A stretch of 64,000 nt of DNA from Cherax quadricarinatus (taxonomy: Eukaryota; Arthropoda; Malacostraca; Decapoda; Parastacidae), in NCBI RefSeq assembly GCF_038502225.1, contig NC_091301.1:14469221-14533220 (forward strand), in the 5' to 3' direction. Each line of letters starts with the position of its first letter. The stretch's first letter is position 1. The position numbers and the translations under genes were made by a program. Positions 8,938 to 21,195 of the stretch are shown one piece after another. The notes under the pieces were generated by a model, which was given only the letters and a program-made list of their open reading frames with translations, was not told the DNA's origin and did no database searches.

Positions 8938-11900
8938 ACCATCCTGGGTGGCTGGTGTATCAGCACTAACTGCACCATCCTGGGTGGCTGGTGTATCAGC
9001 ACTAACTGCACCATCCTGGGTGGCTGGTGTATCAACACTAACTGCACCATCCTGGGTGGCTGGTGTATCAGCACTAACTGCACCATCCTGGGTGGCTGGT
9101 GTATCAGCACTAACTGCACCATCCTGAGTGGCTGCTGTATCAACACTAACTGCACCATCCTGAGTGGCTGGTGTATCAACACTAACTGCACCATCCTGGG
9201 TGGCTGGTGTATCAACACTAACTGCACCATCCTGAGTGGCTGCTGTATCAACACTAACTGCACCATCCTGGGTGGCTGGTGTATCAACACTAACTGCACC
9301 ATCCTGGGTGGCTGGTGTATCAGCACTAACTGCACCATCCTGGGTGGCTGGTGTATCAACACTAACTGCACCATCCTGGGTGGCTGGTGTATCAACACTA
9401 ACTGCACCATCCTGGGTGGCTGGTGTATCAGCACTAACTGCACCATCCTGGGTGGCTGGTGTATCAACACTAACTGCACCATCCTGGGTGGCTGGTGTAT
9501 CAGCACTAACTGCACCATCCTGGGTGGCTGGTGTATCAGCACTAACTGCACCATCCTGAGTGGCTGCTGTATCAACACTAACTGCACCATCCTGAGTGGC
9601 TGCTGTATCAACACTAACTGCACCATCCTGGGTGGCTGGTGTATCAGCACTAACTGCACCATCCTGGGTGGCTGGTGTATCAGCACTAACTGCACCATCC
9701 TGGGTGGCTGGTGTATCAACACTAACTGCACCATCCTGGGTGGCTAGTGTATCAACACTAACTGCACCATCCTGGGTGGCTGCTGTATCAGCACTAACTG
9801 CACCATCCTGGGTGGCTGGTGTATCAACACTAACTGCACCATCCTGGGTGGCTGGTGTATCAACACTAACTGCACCATCCTGGGTGGCTGGTGTATCAAC
9901 ACTAACTGCACCATCCTGGGTGGCTGGTGTATCAACACTAACTGCACCATCCTGGGTGGCTGGTGTATCAGCACTAACTGCACCATCCTGAGTGGCTGCT
10001 GTATCAACACTAACTGCACCATCCTGAGTGGCTGCTGTATCAACACTAACTGCACCATCCTGGGTGGCTGGTGTATCAACACTAACTGCACCATCCTGGG
10101 TGGCTGGTGTATCAACACTAACTGCACCATCCTGGGTGGCTGCTGTATCAACACTAACTGCACCATCCTGAGTGGCTGCTGTATCAGCACTAACTGCACC
10201 ATCCTGAGTGGCTGCTGTATCAACACTAACTGCACCATCCTGGGTGGCTGGTGTATCAACACTAACTGCATCCTGGGTGGCTGGTGTATCAACACTAACT
10301 GCACCATCCTGGGTGGCTGCTGTATCAACACTAACTGCACCATCCTGGGTGGCTGGTGTATCAACACTAACTGCACCATCCTGGGTGGCTGGTGTATCAA
10401 CACTAACTGCACCATCCTGAGTGGCTGCTGTATCAACACTAACTGCACCATCCTGAGTGGCTGCTGTATCAGCACTAACTGCACCATCCTGAGTGGCTGC
10501 TGTATCAACACTAACTGCACCATCCTGGGTGGCTGGTGTATCAGCACTAACTGCACCATCCTGGGTGGCTGGTGTATCAACACTAACTGCACCATCCTGG
10601 GTGGCTGGTGTATCAACACTAACTGCACCATCCTGGGTGGCTGCTGTATCAACACTAACTGCACCATCCTGGGTGGCTGGTGTATCAGCACTAACTGCAC
10701 CATCCTGAGTGGCTGCTGTATCAACACTAACTGCACCATCCTGAGTGGCTGCTGTATCAGCACTAACTGCACCATCCTGGGTGGCTGGTGTATCAACACT
10801 AACTGCACCATCCTGGGTGGCTGGTGTATCAACACTAACTGCACCATCCTGGGTGGCTGGTGTATCAACACTAACTGCACCATCCTGGGTGGCTGGTGTA
10901 TCAACACTAACTGCACCATCCTGGGTGGCTGCTGTATCAACACTAACTGCACCATCCTGGGTGGCTGGTGTATCAACACTAACTGCACCATCCTGGGTGG
11001 CTGCTGTATCAGCACTAACTGCACCATCCTGGGTGGCTGGTGTATCAACACTAACTGCACCATCCTGGGTGGCTGGTGTATCAACACTAACTGCACCATC
11101 CTGGGTGGCTGCTGTATCAACACTAACTGCACCATCCTGGGTGGCTGGTGTATCAACACTAACTGCACCATCCTGGGTGGCTGGTGTATCAGCACTAACT
11201 GCACCATCCTGGGTGGCTGCTGTATCAACACTAACTGCACCATCCTGGGTGGCTGGTGTATCAACACTAACTGCACCATCCTGGGTGGCTGGTGTATCAA
11301 CACTAACTGCACCATCCTGGGTGGCTGCTGTATCAACACTAACTGCACCATCCTGGGTGGCTGGTGTATCAACACTAACTGCACCATCCTGGGTGGCTGG
11401 TGTATCAGCACTAACTGCACCATCCTGGGTGTCTGGTGTATCAACACTAACTGCACCATCCTGGGTGGCTGGTGTATCAACACTAACTGCACCATCCTGG
11501 GTGGCTGGTGTATCAGCACTAACTGCACCATCCTGGGTGTCTGGTGTATCAGCACTAACTGCACCATCCTGGGTGGCTGGTGTATCAACACTAACTGCAC
11601 CATCCTGGGTGGCTGGTGTATCAGCACTAACTGCACCATCCTGGGTGGCTGGTGTATCAACACTAACTGCACCATCCTGGGTGGCTGGTGTATCAACACT
11701 AACTGCACCATCCTGGGTGGCTGGTGTATCAGCACTAACTGCACCATCCTGGGTGGCTGGTGTATCAGCACTAACTGCACCATCCTGGGTGGCTGGTGTA
11801 TCAACACTAACTGCACCATCCTGGGTGGCTGTTGTATGAGCACTAACTGCACCATCCTGGGTGGCTGGTGTATCAACACTAACTGCACCATCCTGGGTGG

Positions 11901-14302
11901 CTGGTGTATCAACACTAACTGCACCATCCTGGGTGGCTGCTGTATCAACACTAACTGCACCATCCTGGGTGGCTGGTGTATCAACACTAACTGCACCATC
12001 CTGGGTGGCTGCTGTATCAACACTAACTGCACCATCCTGGGTGGCTGGTGTATCAACACTAACGGCACCATCCTGGGTGGCTGGTGTATCAACACTAACT
12101 GCACCATCCTGGGTGGCTGCTGTATCAACACTAACTGCACCATCCTGGGTGGCTGGTGTATCAACACTAACTGCACCATCCTGGGTGGCTGGTGTATCAG
12201 CACTAACTGCACCATCCTGGGTGGCTGGTGTATCAACAATAACTGCACCATCCTGGGTGGCTGGTGTATCAGCACTAACTGCACTATCCTGGATGGCTGG
12301 TGTATCAGCACTAACTGCACCATCCTGGGTGGCTGGTGTATCAGCACTAACTGCATCATCCTGGGTGGCTGGTGTATCAGCACTAACTGCACCATCCTGG
12401 GTGGCTGGTGTATCAACACTAACTGCACCATCCTGGGTGGCTGGTGTATCAACACTAACTGCACCATCCTGGGTGGCTGGTGTATCAGCACTAACTGCAC
12501 CATCCTGGGTGGCTGGTGTATCAACACTAACTGCACCATCCTGGGTGGCTGGTGTATCAACACTAACTGCACCATCCTGGGTGGCTGGTGTATCAACACT
12601 AACTGCACCATCCTGGGTGGCTGGTGTATCAGCACTAACTGCACCATCCTGGGTGGCTGCTGTATCAACACTAACTGCACCATCCTGGGTGGCTGGTGTA
12701 TCAACACTAACTGCACCATCCTGGGTGGCTGGTGTATCAACACTAACTGCACCATCCTGGGTGGCTGCTGTATCAACACTAACTGCACCATCCTGGGTGG
12801 CTGGTGTATCAACACTAACTGCACCATCCTGGGTGGCTGGTGTATCAGCACTAACTGCACCATCCTGGGTGTCTGGTGTATCAACACTAACTGCACCATC
12901 CTGGGTGGCTGGTGTATCAACACTAACTGCACCATCCTGGGTGGCTGGTGTATCAGCACTAACTGCACCATCCTGGGTGTCTGGTGTATCAGCACTAACT
13001 GCACCATCCTGGGTGGCTGGTGTATCAACACTAACTGCACCATCCTGGGTGGCTGGTGTATCAGCACTAACTGCACCATCCTGGGTGGCTGGTGTATCAA
13101 CACTAACTGCACCATCCTGGGTGGCTGGTGTATCAACACTAACTGCACCATCCTGGGTGGCTGGTGTATCAGCACTAACTGCACCATCCTGGGTGGCTGG
13201 TGTATCAGCACTAACTGCACCATCCTGGGTGGCTGGTGTATCAACACTAACTGCACCATCCTGGGTGGCTGTTGTATGAGCACTAACTGCACCATCCTGG
13301 GTGGCTGGTGTATCAACACTAACTGCACCATCCTGGGTGGCTGGTGTATCAACACTAACTGCACCATCCTGGGTGGCTGCTGTATCAACACTAACTGCAC
13401 CATCCTGGGTGGCTGGTGTATCAACACTAACTGCACCATCCTGGGTGGCTGCTGTATCAACACTAACTGCACCATCCTGGGTGGCTGGTGTATCAACACT
13501 AACGGCACCATCCTGGGTGGCTGGTGTATCAACACTAACTGCACCATCCTGGGTGGCTGCTGTATCAACACTAACTGCACCATCCTGGGTGGCTGGTGTA
13601 TCAACACTAACTGCACCATCCTGGGTGGCTGGTGTATCAGCACTAACTGCACCATCCTGGGTGGCTGGTGTATCAACAATAACTGCACCATCCTGGGTGG
13701 CTGGTGTATCAGCACTAACTGCACTATCCTGGATGGCTGGTGTATCAGCACTAACTGCACCATCCTGGGTGGCTGGTGTATCAGCACTAACTGCATCATC
13801 CTGGGTGGCTGGTGTATCAGCACTAACTGCACCATCCTGGGTGGCTGGTGTATCAACACTAACTGCACCATCCTGGGTGGCTGGTGTATCAACACTAACT
13901 GCACCATCCTGGGTGGCTGGTGTATCAGCACTAACTGCACCATCCTGGGTGGCTGGTGTATCAACACTAACTGCACCATCCTGGGTGGCTGGTGTATCAA
14001 CACTAACTGCACCATCCTGGGTGGCTGGTGTATCAACACTAACTGCACCATCCTGGGTGGCTGGTGTATCAGCACTAACTGCACCATCCTGGGTGGCTGG
14101 TGTATCAACACTAACTGCACCATCCTGGGTGGCTGGTGTATCAACACTAACTGCACCATCCTGGGTGGCTGGTGTATCAACACTAACTGCACCATCCTGG
14201 GTGGCTGGTGTATCAGCACTAACTGCACCATCCTGGGTGGCTGGTGTATCAACACTAACTGCACCATCCTGGGTGGCTGGTGTATCAACACTAACTGCAT
14301 CA
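8938..14302. repeat. 36-bp minisatellite, about 149 copies, with 1,440-bp higher-order duplication
   Basis: The unit is GGTGGCTGGTGTATCAACAC followed by TAACTGCACCATCCTG. Almost all units are exactly 36 bp; one near 10270 lacks 3 bp. Common single-base variants are AACAC/AGCAC, TGGTG/TGCTG and GGTGGC/AGTGGC. AGTGGC is confined to the part before about 10,750. Rare variants (GTTGTATGAG, AACGGCACC, AACAATAAC, GGATGGC, GCATCATC) each occur twice exactly 1,440 bp apart. The unit is 12 codons long, so several frames stay open: a minus frame of MVQLVLIHQPPR repeats and plus frames of CINTNCTILGGW and VAGVSTLTAPSW. These are best read as array artefacts. Confidence 0.97.
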
Positions 14303-14540
14303 TATATGTAATTCGAGAACGATGAAAAGCTCTTCTTCCCTCAGTAAGAGGAATTACGAGCACTTTTTTGACTGTCTTCCAGAAGGAACTTCATAAGTTA
14401 GTCTATCAAGTTCCTGATCCGCCGGGCAGTGGTGCATATTTAGACTGCGTGCGGCCACCAGCAACAGCGTAGATGGTCAAATCATCAACCAGTAGGTCTG
14501 GTCTAAGACCAGGCCACGGGGAGCTGATCCCTGAAAGCGG
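14303..14540 (+). pseudogene. LINE 3'-end fragment flanking the 36-bp array
   Basis: Starts right at the array edge and encodes, with frameshifts, LLPSVRGI, TVFQKELHKLVYQVPDPPG and the terminal GCGTGCGGCCACCAGCAACA and GACCAGGCCACGGGGAGCTG blocks. It is homologous to SIRGIANKPLAAFKREL in the type A copies but a different subfamily. No 5' part of the element is seen on the far side of the array. Confidence 0.8.
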
Positions 14541-14654
14541 CATACTATGTTATCACTTGGTTAACTTATCACACTCTCGCTTTTCACAGAGAACAATTTA
14601 CTCTTATCCTGGCTCTCGTTCTCACACTCAGTAATTAGTGTGTGTAACTTTATT

Positions 14655-14694
14655 AAAGCTAGTGCATCTAGCATTTGTTAGATGCACTAGCTTT
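14655..14694. repeat. Perfect hairpin, 16-bp arms
   Basis: AAAGCTAGTGCATCTA (14655-14670) is perfectly inverted at 14679-14694 with an 8-bp loop. Confidence 0.85.
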
Positions 14695-15365
14695 GATGAC
14701 CCAGATCATGACCACGTGGGCCAAGTATTGTTTACAAACAAGGCTTGCCACGTGGCCTCCAGCGACATCAACAAGCAACACTCACACTCATGGATCAAGA
14801 AGAAAAACACAAAATAAAAACACTAGAACATTTTATTGGAAATATTTCGGCCCAGGGACCTTTTGTCACTCCAGATGTGCTAGTGTTTGTACTTGCTATA
14901 CCTGTCAGTACCACATACCGGCGCTAGGGCGCTGATAACCCCCCACCCTTTACCCGAAAACATCCTTAAGGTATCCACTCTGTTTCGCCCCACCTCTCTC
15001 TCTCTCTCTCTCTTACATACAATCTCTGGCCAACAGATAAACAACATTAGAGCAAGTGTTCACGTCACTCAGTAAACTCGTAATATCAGCAGTCAGTGGG
15101 TCAAAGTAGCTGGCTACCCATGCCTTGTGCTCATGCCCTAGCTATCATGCCCTGTAACATACGCATTACTGGTTTCCATCCAGAGTTATACTGTCAAGAG
15201 TCCGACTTGCATGGTGACCGCTTTATCCACCAGGCTGTTGTAGCCGGAAGCCCGCACAACCTGGCCGACCCAGCACAGTATGCAACAACTTATGGGGTTG
15301 GAGGTAAACCTCAACCACTCCCTGGGAAATGAGACGTACGTGGAATATACGCATATTCAAGTACC
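14695..15365. other. Unique DNA with a short (CT)n tract
   Basis: (CT)n occupies about 14993-15014. No gene recognised; open frames are short and unsupported. Confidence 0.5.
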
Positions 15366-15369
15366 CTCC

Positions 15370-15530
15370 CCTGCCTTCCTCATCAATGTCGCAAGATACC
15401 GGGTTCGATTCCATGGCACGGTGGCATATAAGGGCAAGTTCCTTTACATCCCGTCCCTGCCCACCTAGTTGTAAAAATAAGTTGTCTACGTCTGTGTTGC
15501 CCGACTGCTGTGGGTAGCAAACAGGAATTT
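15370..15530 (+). mobile_element. tRNA-derived SINE-like fragment
   Basis: GGTTCGATTCC at 15402-15412 fits the RNA polymerase III B box. It is followed by CATGGCACGGTGGC, a GGGCAAGTTCCTTTACATCC stretch, and CCACCTAGTTGTAAAAATAA. From memory this order is that of a widespread decapod SINE-like repeat. No convincing A box is visible, so the head is truncated or diverged. Confidence 0.5.
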
Positions 15531-15539
15531 TTGTATATA

Positions 15540-16110
15540 AAACTACAGTACCTGCTGGACTGTCATATCCTGTGCAAGAAACTACAGTACCTGCTGGACT
15601 GTCATATCCTGTGCAAGAAACTACAGTACCTGCTGGACTGTCATATCCTGTGCAAGAAACTACAGTACCTGCTGGACTGTCATATCTTGTGCAAGAAACT
15701 ACAGTACCTGCTGGACTGTCATATCCTGTGCAAGAAACTACAGTACCTGCCGGACTGTCATATCTTGTGCAAGAAACTACAGTACCTGCTGGACTGTCAT
15801 ATCCTGTGCAAGAAACTACAGTACCTGCCGGACTGTCATATCCTGTGCAAGAAACTACAGTACCTGCTGGACTGTCATATCCTGTGCAAGAAACTACAGT
15901 ACCTGCTGAACTGTCATATCCTGTGCAAGAAACTACAGTACCTGCTGGACTGTCATATCTTGTGCAAGAAACTACAGTACCTGCTGGACTGTCATATCCT
16001 GTGCAAGAAACTACAGTACCTGCCGGACTGTCATATCCTGTGCAAGAAACTACAGTACCTGCTGGACTGTCATATCCTGTGCAAGAAACTACAGTACCTG
16101 CTGGACTGTT
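15540..16110. repeat. 39-bp minisatellite
   Basis: About 14.6 units starting AAACTACAGTACCTGCTGGA and ending CTGTGCAAG; variants are TGCTGG/TGCCGG and TCCTGT/TCTTGT. The unit is 13 codons, giving two long open frames that I treat as artefacts. Confidence 0.96.
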
Positions 16111-16221
16111 TCTTCGCTTACAGAATAAAAACTCTCATAGCTGACAAGTGTCAGCTAGCCCAGATGACACGAGATGTGTAAAGACTAGGTATATCTGAGC
16201 TTCTACCAGGCTCCTAAACTG

Positions 16222-16718
16222 AGCACCTGGCAGCCAGGGTGGAGGCCGCATGCAGGTGAGAGTCACCTGGCAGCCAGGGTAGAGGCCGCATGCGGGTGAG
16301 AGTCACCTGGCAGCCAGGGTGGAGGCCGCATGTGGGTGAGAGTCACCTGGCAGCCAGGGTGGAGGCTGCATGCGGGTGAGAGTCACCTGGCAGCCAGGGT
16401 GGAGGCCGCATGCGGGTGAGAGTCACCTGGCAGCCAGGGTGGAGGCCGCATGTGGGTGAGAGTCACCTGGCAGCCAGGGTGGAGGCTGCATGCGGGTGAG
16501 AGTCACCTGGCAGCCAGGGTGGAGGCCGCATGCGGGTGAGAGTCACCTGGCAGCCAGGGTGGAGGCCGCATGCGGGTGAGAGTCACCTGGCAGCCAGGGT
16601 GGAGGCCGCATGTGGGTGAGAGTCACCTGGCAACCAGGGTGGAGGCCGCATGCGGGTGAGAGTCACCTGGCAGCCAGGGTGGAGGCCGCATGCGGGTGAG
16701 AGTCACCTGGCAGCCAGG
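16222..16718. repeat. 40-bp minisatellite
   Basis: About 12.5 units containing GTCACCTGGCAGCCAGGGTG and GAGGCCGCATGCGGGTGAGA. GCATGC alternates with GCATGT in a regular pattern. Confidence 0.96.
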
Positions 16719-17110
16719 TTTGTCTGCTGCTACTCTTAATATTATTAATAAAAATAACATATTAGATAAAAGTCCCATGATGTACATTATATCACAATAA
16801 TTCACTCTCCTGCTATCTGCAGCGTCATTCATCACGTTTTATTCTTTAACTCTACTCATAAATTTATTTATGCTGAGATTGGTTTTAATATGATCAAGTA
16901 ACTTTTTCCGGTCCTTTATCTCTGCACAATAAAAGGTATTTTGGACCTGGCCACCTACTGTAGTTCTACAAAACTGCCTACAGTGCTTTTCTGGTCACTA
17001 ACCTTCACAAAATTTGTATGAAGACGTTCTGGACACTGTTACCAAGTCTGTCTATATGGTGGAGTTTCTGATGCTGTATTCTACCACTTTGTATCATTTT
17101 CAGTTTGTAT
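16719..17110. other. AT-rich unique DNA
   Basis: No gene or repeat recognised between two arrays. Confidence 0.5.
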
Positions 17111-17115
17111 AGCTG

Positions 17116-19853
17116 ATGGTGACCCAGGTGTGTTGATGATGACCCAGGTGTGTTGATGGTGACCCAGGTGTGTTGATGATGACCCAGGTGTGTTGATGAT
17201 GACCCAGGTGTGTTGATGATGACCCAGGTGTGTTGATGATGACCCAGGTGTGTTGATGATGACCCAGGTGTGTTGATGATGACCCAGGTGTGTTGATAAT
17301 GACCCAGGTGTGTTGATGATGACCCAGGTGTGTTGATGATGACCCAGGTGTGTTGATGATGACCCAGGTGTGTTGATGATGACCCAGGTGTGTTGATGAT
17401 GACCCAGGTGTGTTGATGGTGACCCAGGTGTGTTGATGATGACCCAGGTGTGTTGATGATGACCCAGGTGTGTTGATGATGACCCAGGTGTGTTGATGAT
17501 GACCCAGGTGTGTTGATGATGACCCAGGTGTGTTGATGATGACCCAGGTGTGTTGATGACCCAGGTGTGTTGATGATGACCCAGGTGTGTTGATGATGAC
17601 CCAGGTGTGTTGATGATGACCCAGGTGTGTTGATGATGACCCAGGTGTGTTGATGATGACCCAGGTGTGTTGATGATGACCCAGGTGTGTTGATGATGAC
17701 CCAGGTGTGTTGATGATGACCCAGGTGTGTTGATGATGACCCAGGTGTGTTGATGATGACCCAGGTGTGTTGATGGTGACCCAGGTGTGTTGATGATGAC
17801 CCAGGTGTGTTGATGACCCAGGTGTGTTGATGATGACCCAGGTGTGTTGATGATGACCCAGGTGTGTTGATGATGACCCAGGTGTGTTGATGATGACCCA
17901 GGTGTGTTGATGATGACCCAGGTGTGTTGATGATGACCCAGGTGTGTTGATGATGACCCAGGTGTGTTGATGATGACCCAGGTGTGTTGATGATGACCCA
18001 GGTGTGTTGATGGTGACCCAGGTGTGTTGATGGTGACCCAGGTGTGTTGATGATGACCCAGGTGTGTTGATGATGACCCAGGTGTGTTGATGATGACCCA
18101 GGTGTGTTGATGGTGACCCAGGTGTGTTGATGGTGACCCAGGTGTGTTGATGATGACCCAGGTGTGTTGATGATGACCCAGGTGTGTTGATGATGACCCA
18201 GGTGTGTTGATGATGACCCAGGTGTGTTGATGATGACCCAGGTGTGTTGATGATGACCCAGGTGTGTTGATGATGACCCAGGTGTGTTGATGATGACCCA
18301 GGTGTGTTGATGATGACCCAGGTGTGTTGATGATGACCCAGGTGTGTTGATGATGACCCAGGTGTGTTGATGATGACCCAGGTGTGTTGATGATGACCCA
18401 GGTGTGTTGATGATGACCCAGGTGTGTTGATGATGACCCAGGTGTGTTGATGATGACCCAGGTGTGTTGATGATGACCCAGGTGTGTTGATGATGACCCA
18501 GGTGTGTTGATGGTGACCCAGGTGTGTTGATGATGACCCAGGTGTGTTGATGATGACCCAGGTGTGTTGATGATGACCCAGGTGTGTTGATGATGACCCA
18601 GGTGTGTTGATGATGACCCAGGATTGTTGATGACCCAGGTGTGTTGATGATGACCCAGGTGTGTTGATGATGACCCAGGTGTGTTGATGATGACCCAGGA
18701 TTGTTGATGATGACCCAGGTGTGTTGATGATGACCCAGGTGTGTTGATGATGACCCAGGATTGTTGATGATGACCCAGGTGTGTTGATGATGACCCAGGT
18801 GTGTTGATGATGACCCAGGTGTGTTGATGGTGACCCAGGTGTGTTGATGATGACCCAGGTGTGTTGATGATGACCCAGGTGTGTTGATGATGACCCAGGT
18901 GTGTTGATGATGACCCGGGTGTGTTGATAATGACCCAGGTGTATTTATGATGACCCAGGTGTGTTGGTGATGACCCAGGTGTGTTGATGACCCAGGTGTG
19001 TTGATGATGACCCAGGTGTGTTGATGATGACCCAGGTGTGTTGATGACCCAGGTGTGTTGATGATGACCCAGGTGTGTTGATTATGACCCAGGTGTGTAG
19101 ATGATGACCCAGGTGTGTTGATGATGACCCAGGTGTGTTGATGATGACCCAGGTGTGTTGATGATGACCCAGGATTGTTGATGATGACCCAGGTGTGTTG
19201 ATGATGACCCAGGTGTGTTGATGATGACCCAGGTGTGTTGATGATGACCCAGGATTGTTGATGATGACCCAGGTGTGTTGATGATGACCCAGGATTGTTG
19301 ATGATGACCCAGGTGTGTTGATGATGACCCAGGTGTGTTGATGATGACCCAGGTGTGTTGATGGTGACCCAGGTGTGTTGATGATGACCCAGGTGTGTTG
19401 ATGATGACCCAGGTGTGTTGATGATGACCCGGGTGTGTTGATGATGACCCAGGTGTATTTATGATGACCCAGGTGTGTTGGTGATGACCCAGGTGTGTTG
19501 ATGACCCAGGTGTGTTGATGATGACCCAGGTGTGTTGATGATGACCCAGGTGTGTTGATGACCCAGGTGTGTTGATGATGACCCAGGTGTGTTGATTATG
19601 ACCCAGGTGTGTAGATGATGACCCAGGTGTGTTGATGATGACCCAGGTGTGTTGATGATGACCCAGGTGTGTTGATGATGACCCAGGATTGTTGATGATG
19701 ACCCAGGTGTGTTGATGATGACCCAGGTGTGTTGATGATGACCCAGGTGTGTTGATGATGACCCAGGATTGTTGATGATGACCCAGGTGTGTTGATGATG
19801 ACCCAGGATTGTTGATGATGACCCAGGTGTGTTGATGATGACCCAGGTGTGTT
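17116..19853. repeat. 20-bp minisatellite, about 137 copies, with 514-bp higher-order repeat
   Basis: The unit is GACCCAGGTGTGTTGATGAT; 17-bp units lacking one GAT occur. After about 18,610 an AGGATTGTTG variant appears. The order of rare variants (GTATTTATGA at 18941, GTAGATGATG at 19097) recurs 514 bp later (19455, 19611), showing a recent segmental duplication. Minus-strand open frames (SSTHLGHHQHTWVIIN type) are artefacts. Confidence 0.97.
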
Positions 19854-20160
19854 CTTGCACTCACCTGCAATAGGTATCTCTCAAGTCATATTTTGGATGA
19901 TTTGTAATTTGTTTTTCACGTTTTTTTTTTTTTGTCAGAGGAAACATGAGTAAGAAGAGATGCACATGTGAGTGTGTGGTGCGTGTACAAGCTGGTACTC
20001 ACTTTACTTGCGACTTTAACCTGGCATTCACCTTGTTTTACTACTGCGAATTATTCACTAGTTATGCACGGGTCAAGAGATATTCCAAATATTTCACACA
20101 AGTTACTCTTGCGATAACTTCTTCGTTATACAATATTTTAAAATTATGAACGCTCTTTTG
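19854..20160. other. Spacer with a poly(T) run
   Basis: T run at about 19920-19933; otherwise unremarkable. Confidence 0.5.
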
Positions 20161-20164
20161 TTAT

Positions 20165-20224
20165 GCCCGGGGACCATTAAGTTTGTTATCCTGGTACAAA
20201 TTATCATATATCTCTCTCTCCTCA
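20165..20224 (-). pseudogene. LINE type B short inverted fragment
   Basis: The minus strand reads RERYMIICTRITNLMVPG, the ERRRERYIIIYTWKILEGMVP segment of the RT C terminus. It abuts, head to head, the plus-strand copy that begins at about 20222. Confidence 0.7.
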
Positions 20225-20645
20225 CTGGAGCGGAGGAGAGAGAGATACATGATAATATACACCTGGAAAGTACTCGAGGGCCTGGCCTAAATCTGTACAC
20301 TGCCATAACAACATACTGGAGTGAGAGATATGGGAGGAAGTGTAAAATAAACCCAGTGAGTAGCAGGGGTGCGGTTGGGACAATAAGGGAACACTGTATC
20401 AACATTCGTGGCCCCCAGACTATTCAACATATTACCAGAAGATATCAGAAACACGGCTGGAACAAGTGTAGAGAAAACTGGACAAGTATCTTCACCAGGT
20501 TCCAGATCAACCAGGCTGTGATGGATATGTGGGGCAGCAGGCCTCCAGTAGTAACAGCCTGGTTGACCAGGCTAGCACCAGACAAAGCTGGCTCATGGCA
20601 GAGCTCCGAGAGTAGAAAGACTCTCGAAACTCATCAAAGGTATTA
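20222..20645 (+). pseudogene. LINE type B 3' fragment
   Basis: Begins with the EEREIHDNIHLE segment, followed by GPGLNLYTAITTYWSERYGR, VGTIREHCINIRGP and a frameshifted remainder, then CCTGGTTGACCAGGCTAGCA and the tail AGAGTAGAAAGACTCTCGAAACTCATCAAAGG. Clearly the same family as 1353-2023 and 27479-27855. Non-functional. Confidence 0.85.
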
Positions 20646-21030
20646 TCCATTAGTCACTGCACAGCGATAATTCGTGTCTTATGCTCTTTGATTATTTTCC
20701 TGACACGAAAAGAGCAACGTTGTTTGCATAGAAAAGCATTTTGCATTTAACACTAATATGTGGACCACGAGGAAGTTCCACAAGTTGTAACAACTCCATG
20801 TGTTATTTATCGGAAATGGTTCCCATTCTATAGTACAGACTTTCACTATTTTCCCAGGTAAGATTTACCAGTCTACAGAGCCCATGCTGATAACGAGTAG
20901 TATTTTTTTTTTTTTGATAGTATATCATAGTTATGGTGCCAAACGTCTTTCCTAGGTCTAAGATGACCATTCATGTGAAATGCACTCTGGACATTTGGGT
21001 TAGTGTACAATCAATCAGGTTAATTACACC
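20646..21030. other. Unique DNA
   Basis: Poly(T) near 20908-20919. No gene recognised. Confidence 0.5.
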
Positions 21031-21100
21031 TGCTGTTCTTGCTCAAAGGTAAGTACCTGGGTATTATTCGACTGCTGGATAACATCCTGGGAAATGCTGC
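21031..21100 (+). mobile_element. SINE-like tail fragment
   Basis: AGGTAAGTACCTGGGTATTA, then TTCGACTGCTGGATAACATC and CTGGGAAATG. From memory this corresponds to the middle of the decapod SINE-like repeat of which 15370-15530 is the front part. Confidence 0.4.
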
Positions 21101-21195
21101 AAGGTGTGTGAGCTCTTATTAGCTTGCTGACAGTACTGAGGTGTTGAGGAACATAACATACTGCTTTGTATCTATTGATTACAAGATCTCACTCG

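Noticed and set aside
9744..14363. 1,539-codon minus-strand open frame (MVQLVLIHQPPR repeats) and the plus-strand frames of 829, 472, 364 and 336 codons
   Set aside because: They are generated by a 36-bp tandem unit with few stops; several frames on both strands are open at once and no gene structure surrounds them.
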